Shown piece by piece: positions 60,358 through 64,000 of a stretch of DNA of 64,000 nt. Positions within the stretch are counted from its first letter, which is position 1; every line of letters begins with the position of its first letter. Below the pieces are notes generated by a model. The model saw only the letters and a list, made by a program, of their open reading frames with translations, was not told the origin of the DNA and did no database searches. The stretch spans positions 1 through 64,000 of the forward strand of contig JAWUWD010000038.1 of the NCBI GenBank assembly GCA_034112085.1. Direction: 5' to 3'. The stretch comes from JAWUWD01 sp034112085. Lineage in GTDB: Bacteria > Bacteroidota > Bacteroidia > Cytophagales > Cyclobacteriaceae. A program made the translations under genes and the position numbers.

Positions 60358-60408
60358 TTTGAAACGTTTGGTTCAGATAACGTTAGGTTTGAAACGAATG
60401 TTTCAAAC
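60358..60408. promoter_or_regulatory. Two TetR operator-like sites upstream of the SDR gene
   Basis: Site 1: 60358-60374, containing TTTGAAACGTTTG. Site 2: arms GTTTGAAAC (60387-60395) and GTTTCAAAC (60400-60408), a perfect 9-bp inverted repeat with a 4-base spacer. Both lie between the SDR start (60346) and the tetR gene. Confidence 0.72.
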
Positions 60409-60466
60409 GAATTGATATTTTTTCACTCCGCTAAAATGAATAGTGATTAATGACCTAGAAAAAAAA

Positions 60467-61042
60467 CTAAAGTGATTGCAGAATTTGATCAGTAATACCT
60501 TTGATATGCTGTTTATCACGATCAACCATTGAGGTTACTCTTAAACCCTGTAAACTAGAGAATAGATAATTGGCTAATATTTCTGGATCTTTACTTTTGC
60601 CAATTTCTCCTAGATCTTGAGCGTCTTCTACTAGTGACTTAAAATTACCTACAACCACTTCTTTGTTGTCTGATAAAAAATCAAAAATCCGGGGATCGGT
60701 ATTACTTAGTTCGGTGGCGCAGTTGGATAAATAGCACCCTTTTTCTGGCAAACTATTCATCTCTTCCCAGACACCATTAAACAATAATTCAATTGCCGCT
60801 TTCGGACTATTAGAATTGCTTTTAGCATTGTCAATAAGAGTATTCTGAAAACCTCGGTAGTATTCCAGAGACTCTCTGAAAAGTTTGAACTTGTCTCCAA
60901 AAGAATTGTAAATGCTTGATCTATTAAGTCCCGTCTCATTGACTAAGTCTTGCATAGATGTGCCGTTATACCCCTTTTCCCAAAAAAGGTCAGTCACCTT
61001 CTTGATGACTTCATCTCTATCAAATAATACTGACTTCGGCAT
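60467..61042 (-). CDS. TetR/AcrR family repressor
   Basis: A 191-residue repressor. The N-terminal HTH (about 8-55) reads KKVTDLFWEKGYNGTSMQDL, then NETGLNRSSIYNSFGDKFKL, typical of the TetR fold. The ligand-binding part (about 60-190) contains GCYLSNCATELSN. The gene precedes the SDR gene on the same strand, and operator-like sites lie on both sides of it, so it probably represses itself and the SDR gene. The ligand is unknown. Confidence 0.9.
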   Translation of the reverse strand: MPKSVLFDRDEVIKKVTDLFWEKGYNGTSMQDLVNETGLNRSSIYNSFGDKFKLFRESLEYYRGFQNTLIDNAKSNSNSPKAAIELLFNGVWEEMNSLPEKGCYLSNCATELSNTDPRIFDFLSDNKEVVVGNFKSLVEDAQDLGEIGKSKDPEILANYLFSSLQGLRVTSMVDRDKQHIKGITDQILQSL

Positions 61043-61045
61043 ATT

Positions 61046-61063
61046 GGAACAAACGTTTCAAAC
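61046..61063. promoter_or_regulatory. TetR operator-like site upstream of the tetR gene
   Basis: GGAACAAACGTTTCAAAC at 61046-61063, four bases upstream of the ATG. The core AAACGTTTCAAA is the same as in site 1 near the SDR gene (on the opposite strand). It fits autoregulation. Confidence 0.65.
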
Positions 61064-61103
61064 AAAGATAAGTTGTATTATGAGAATTACTCCTTTGTTA
61101 AGC

Positions 61104-63710
61104 TCAATTCTTTAATTTGTTCTGAATCTCATTGAGTTTAAGTAATGCCTCTACAGGCGAGATGGTATTGATGTCTAACTTATGTATCATCTCCTCCACT
61201 TCTTTGAACTTCGGATCAGCCTCGAACATACTCATCTGGAAGTTGTTCTTTGGTACTTCTTCGAGCTTTTTTCCGGTGTCATTTTTGTGTTTATCTTTTT
61301 CGAGAAAGTGCATGATTTCATTGGCACGAATTACAATTTTATTAGGCATACCTGCCATCTGAGCTACATGTATTCCGAAGCTGTGTTCGCTACCTCCTTC
61401 TTTTAGCTTTCGCATAAAGATCACCTTGTCTCCCACTTCTTTTACCGAGACATTGAAATTCTTAATGCGCGGAAAGTCTTCAGTTAATTGATTGAGTTCG
61501 TGATAGTGGGTGGCGAAAAGTGTTTTTGCCCGGTGTTCATTATTGTTGTGTAAAAACTCCACTATTGACCAAGCGATGGACACCCCATCGTAAGTGCTCG
61601 TTCCCCTGCCAATTTCATCCATCAATATCAAGCTTCGATTACTGAGATTGTTCAAAATACTAGCGGTCTCAGTCATTTCCACCATAAAGGTAGATTCACC
61701 TTTCGAAAGGTTGTCAGAAGCACCTACCCGAGTAAATATCTTATCGATTATTCCTATATCTGCACTTTCGGCAGGAACGAACGACCCCATCTGCGCCATC
61801 AATGTGATCAGCGCCACTTGACGTAACAATGCTGACTTACCAGCCATGTTCGGCCCGGTCACTATCATGATTTGCTGCTTGCTGTTGTCTAGATAGACAC
61901 TGTTAGGAACATAAGTTTCTCCTAGCGGTAGTTGCTGCTCGATTACTGGGTGGCGCCCTTGCTTAATATCTAACACTTCCTCATCTGTCACATTAGGCTT
62001 GACATATTGGTGAGTAGTAGCCACGTGTGCAAATGATGATAGACAATCTACATTGGCCAGAATCCTTGCATTTTGCTGTATCTGTGTGACATAGTCATTG
62101 GCGAATAGCACCATCTGTTGGAATAGCTGCTGTTCGATATGAACAAGCTTATCTTCAGCACTCAATATCTTCTCTTCGTAGACTTTAAGTTCTTCGGTAA
62201 TGTACCGCTCAGCATTGACCAAGGTCTGCTTACGGATCCACTCCTCTGGTACTTTATCTTTGTGCGCATTACTGACTTCGAGATAGTAGCCAAATACTCG
62301 GTTGTAGGCAATCTTCAATGAAGAGATCCCCGTACGTTCTACTTCTCTTTCTTTGATCTTAATCAGGTAATCTTTTCCAGAAAAGGCGAGTTTACGATAC
62401 TCATCAAGGTCTTCATGAATACCATCTTTGATGATCCCTCCTTGGTGAACCAGCAATGGCGCGTCTTCGCTAAGTTCTTTTTCTATCTTCTCTAAAAGCA
62501 ATTCGCATTTATTGATTTGATCTCCAAACTTCTGAAAAGAGGTGGACTTGCTTTTTGAAAGTGCTTCCTTGATAGGAAGAATATGGGTTAAAGCTCTTTT
62601 GAGCTGAACCATCTCTCTTGGGTTGATTCGACCCACGGCTACTTTAGAGATCAGTCTCTCTAGATCACCAATTTGCTTGAGGTCATCAGTAAGACTATCC
62701 CTCAGATCGCTATCCTTATGAAGTGCCTCTACCACATCAAGTCTTTCATTAATCTGACTCACTTCTTTGAGCGGCAGCACCATCCACTTTTTCATCAAGC
62801 GCGATCCCATAGGAGTCACGGTATGATCAAGAATGTCAATCAATGGAACTCCTCCTTCTTGCTGAGGATATACAAGTTCCAAGTTTCTAATCGTAAAACG
62901 GTCTAGCCAAACATGCTGATCAGCTTCTATTCGAGAGATAGATGCAATATGCTTAATTTCTTTATGCTCGGTATCGTCTAAGTATTGTAGAATAGCTCCA
63001 GAAGCTATGATGGCCTCTTCTAGATGTTCTATCCCAAACCCTTTGAGCGAGTTAGTTCCAAAATGCTTAGTAAGCTTCTCATAAGCAAAATCATAAACGT
63101 AGATCCATTCATCCTGCTTAAAGGTACTAAAGTCATCTCTGATAAGCAATTCGATAGATTCTCGTTGTCCTCGGCTGAAGATTACTTCAGAAGGATTGAA
63201 GGACTGTAGTAGTTTACCAATATAGTTTTCACTCCCACTAGCAGTCATGAACTCACCAGTTGATAAGTCAAGGAATGACGCACCTAACTTGTGTTTGCCA
63301 ATGAATATGGAGGCTAGATAATTATTGTATCTTTTATCAAGGACATTGTCATTGAAAGAAAGTCCAGGGGTCACCAATTCTGTTACCCCTCGCTTTACAA
63401 TTCCCTTGACAGATTTTGGATCTTCTAATTGATCACAGATAGCCACGCGCTGCCCAGACCGTACAAGTTTAGGGAGGTAAGTGTCTAGGGAGTGATGTGG
63501 GAACCCAGCTAGTTCTATGTATGAAGCTTGACCATTAGCACGCTTAGTCAGTACGATATCAAGTATCTTACTGGCAGTCACCGCATCTTCTCCAAACGTC
63601 TCATAAAAGTCCCCCACACGAAAGAGCAACAAAGCTCCTGGATGCGTTGCTTTGATCGCATTGTATTGCTTCATCAAAGGGGTTTCTTTCACTGATTTGG
63701 TTGCTGACAT
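61104..63710 (-). CDS. mutS: DNA mismatch repair protein MutS
   Basis: An 868-residue MutS. The N-terminal mismatch-recognition motif is GDFYETF (about 33-39), and the ATPase has the Walker A TGPNMAGKSALLRQ (about 617-630), DEIGRGTSTYDG and THYHEL. The length and domain set are normal for a repair MutS1. It recognises mispairs and recruits MutL. It is divergent from the TrmH gene. Confidence 0.97.
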   Translation of the reverse strand: MSATKSVKETPLMKQYNAIKATHPGALLLFRVGDFYETFGEDAVTASKILDIVLTKRANGQASYIELAGFPHHSLDTYLPKLVRSGQRVAICDQLEDPKSVKGIVKRGVTELVTPGLSFNDNVLDKRYNNYLASIFIGKHKLGASFLDLSTGEFMTASGSENYIGKLLQSFNPSEVIFSRGQRESIELLIRDDFSTFKQDEWIYVYDFAYEKLTKHFGTNSLKGFGIEHLEEAIIASGAILQYLDDTEHKEIKHIASISRIEADQHVWLDRFTIRNLELVYPQQEGGVPLIDILDHTVTPMGSRLMKKWMVLPLKEVSQINERLDVVEALHKDSDLRDSLTDDLKQIGDLERLISKVAVGRINPREMVQLKRALTHILPIKEALSKSKSTSFQKFGDQINKCELLLEKIEKELSEDAPLLVHQGGIIKDGIHEDLDEYRKLAFSGKDYLIKIKEREVERTGISSLKIAYNRVFGYYLEVSNAHKDKVPEEWIRKQTLVNAERYITEELKVYEEKILSAEDKLVHIEQQLFQQMVLFANDYVTQIQQNARILANVDCLSSFAHVATTHQYVKPNVTDEEVLDIKQGRHPVIEQQLPLGETYVPNSVYLDNSKQQIMIVTGPNMAGKSALLRQVALITLMAQMGSFVPAESADIGIIDKIFTRVGASDNLSKGESTFMVEMTETASILNNLSNRSLILMDEIGRGTSTYDGVSIAWSIVEFLHNNNEHRAKTLFATHYHELNQLTEDFPRIKNFNVSVKEVGDKVIFMRKLKEGGSEHSFGIHVAQMAGMPNKIVIRANEIMHFLEKDKHKNDTGKKLEEVPKNNFQMSMFEADPKFKEVEEMIHKLDINTISPVEALLKLNEIQNKLKN

Positions 63711-63857
63711 GTCCTGTTATTTTGAAGGGTACAAATATGCCTTATTTATTACAACTTTGCCAAAATTGCACCCTAGGATAGACAATAATTAAAAAAGACT
63801 TTAGCGCTATGTTAAAGATCCTTTGGCAAAGTTTAAAGATTTAACAAATTTGTATCA

Positions 63858-64000
63858 ATGAAGAAGCTCAAGAACGAAGAACTTAAACGAATATCCGTTG
63901 AAACCTTTAAAACGACAGAGAAGATGCCAATCTGCATCATGTTGGATAATATCCGGAGCATGAACAATGTTGGTTCTGCTTTTCGCACGAGTGATGCATT
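63858..64000 (+). CDS. TrmH-family RNA methyltransferase (3' end outside window)
   Basis: The N-terminal 47 residues from ATG 63858, reading MKKLKNEELKRISVETFKTT then EKMPICIMLDNIRSMNNVGS and AFRTSDA. The motif LDNIRSMNNVGSAFRTSDA is the start of a SpoU/TrmH 2'-O-methyltransferase domain. A weak promoter with TTTG, a 19-base spacer and CAAATTTG lies just upstream (63822-63852). The exact target (tRNA or rRNA) cannot be told from this part. Confidence 0.9.
   Translation, partial: MKKLKNEELKRISVETFKTTEKMPICIMLDNIRSMNNVGSAFRTSDA

Overview
The window looks like chromosomal DNA of a gliding or formerly gliding member of the Bacteroidota, most likely order Cytophagales. The support is: GldD and GldE beside ssb and mutY; a PorE-like component and a type IX secretion (T9SS) cargo protein; the gene order yajC-ybbR-coaE; an AURKAIP1/COX24-like 29-residue basic protein just before RNase E/G; low GC; few Shine-Dalgarno sequences; and several promoters of the Bacteroidota form TTTG-N19-TAnnTTTG. 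No complete phage, plasmid, insertion sequence or CRISPR array was found.

Layout. 1-4 kb: an accessory stretch with DUF2147 and DUF1858-like genes, an NAD(P)-binding protein, two tandem STAS/SpoIIAA-like paralogues, the second overlapping a membrane protein that ends after a HisKA domain, a rhodanese, and four copies of a short hairpin repeat. 4.2-8.9 kb: one 1550-residue secreted protein with leucine-rich repeats, Ig-like repeats, a FISUMP domain and a T9SS tail. 9-10.4 kb: a truncated AraC-type membrane sensor and two small alpha/beta-barrel proteins. 10.7-17.6 kb: housekeeping genes (yajC, ybbR, coaE; and, in the opposite direction, a CPBP protease, DUF2007, cdsA, glutamate dehydrogenase, psd; then dusB). 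17.7-26.2 kb: transport, RidA, LOG, NAD salvage (pnuC plus a kinase-only NadR homologue), YfiT, RlpA, MsrA, a thioesterase and a PLP decarboxylase. 26.2-33 kb: envelope proteins (lipoproteins, a beta-barrel, PorE-like OmpA protein, a Lys/Glu-rich exported protein). 33-42.5 kb: an amidohydrolase, OxyR divergent from AlkC, RecG, then gldD-gldE-ssb-mutY read from the minus strand. 42.5-46.8 kb: HU, TPR protein, the 29-residue protein, RNase E/G, and an Rrf2 regulator with an AhpD-like target. 47-56.6 kb: M1 peptidase, a DUF1572 pseudogene broken by one amber codon, purM, a nucleoid-associated protein, an aspartyl protease, a PLP enzyme and a periplasmic-sensing histidine kinase. 56.6-64 kb: a tRNA unit (Gly, degenerate-looking; Leu), a desaturase, a lipoprotein, a TetR-SDR pair with clear operators, mutS, and the start of a TrmH-family methyltransferase.

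How the parts connect. Envelope biogenesis and export dominate: phospholipid synthesis (cdsA, psd, desaturase), T9SS/gliding parts (porE-like, gldD, gldE) and several exported cargo or lipoproteins. A second theme is stress and repair (oxyR, alkC, msrA, recG, mutY, mutS, AhpD-like protein). No single novel system stands out strongly. The best candidates for a second look are the STAS-like/HisKA-only module with its hairpin repeats, the nested-domain T9SS protein, the degenerate tRNA-Gly, and the 29-residue ribosomal-type protein. All family assignments were made by eye from the sequence; no database search was run.
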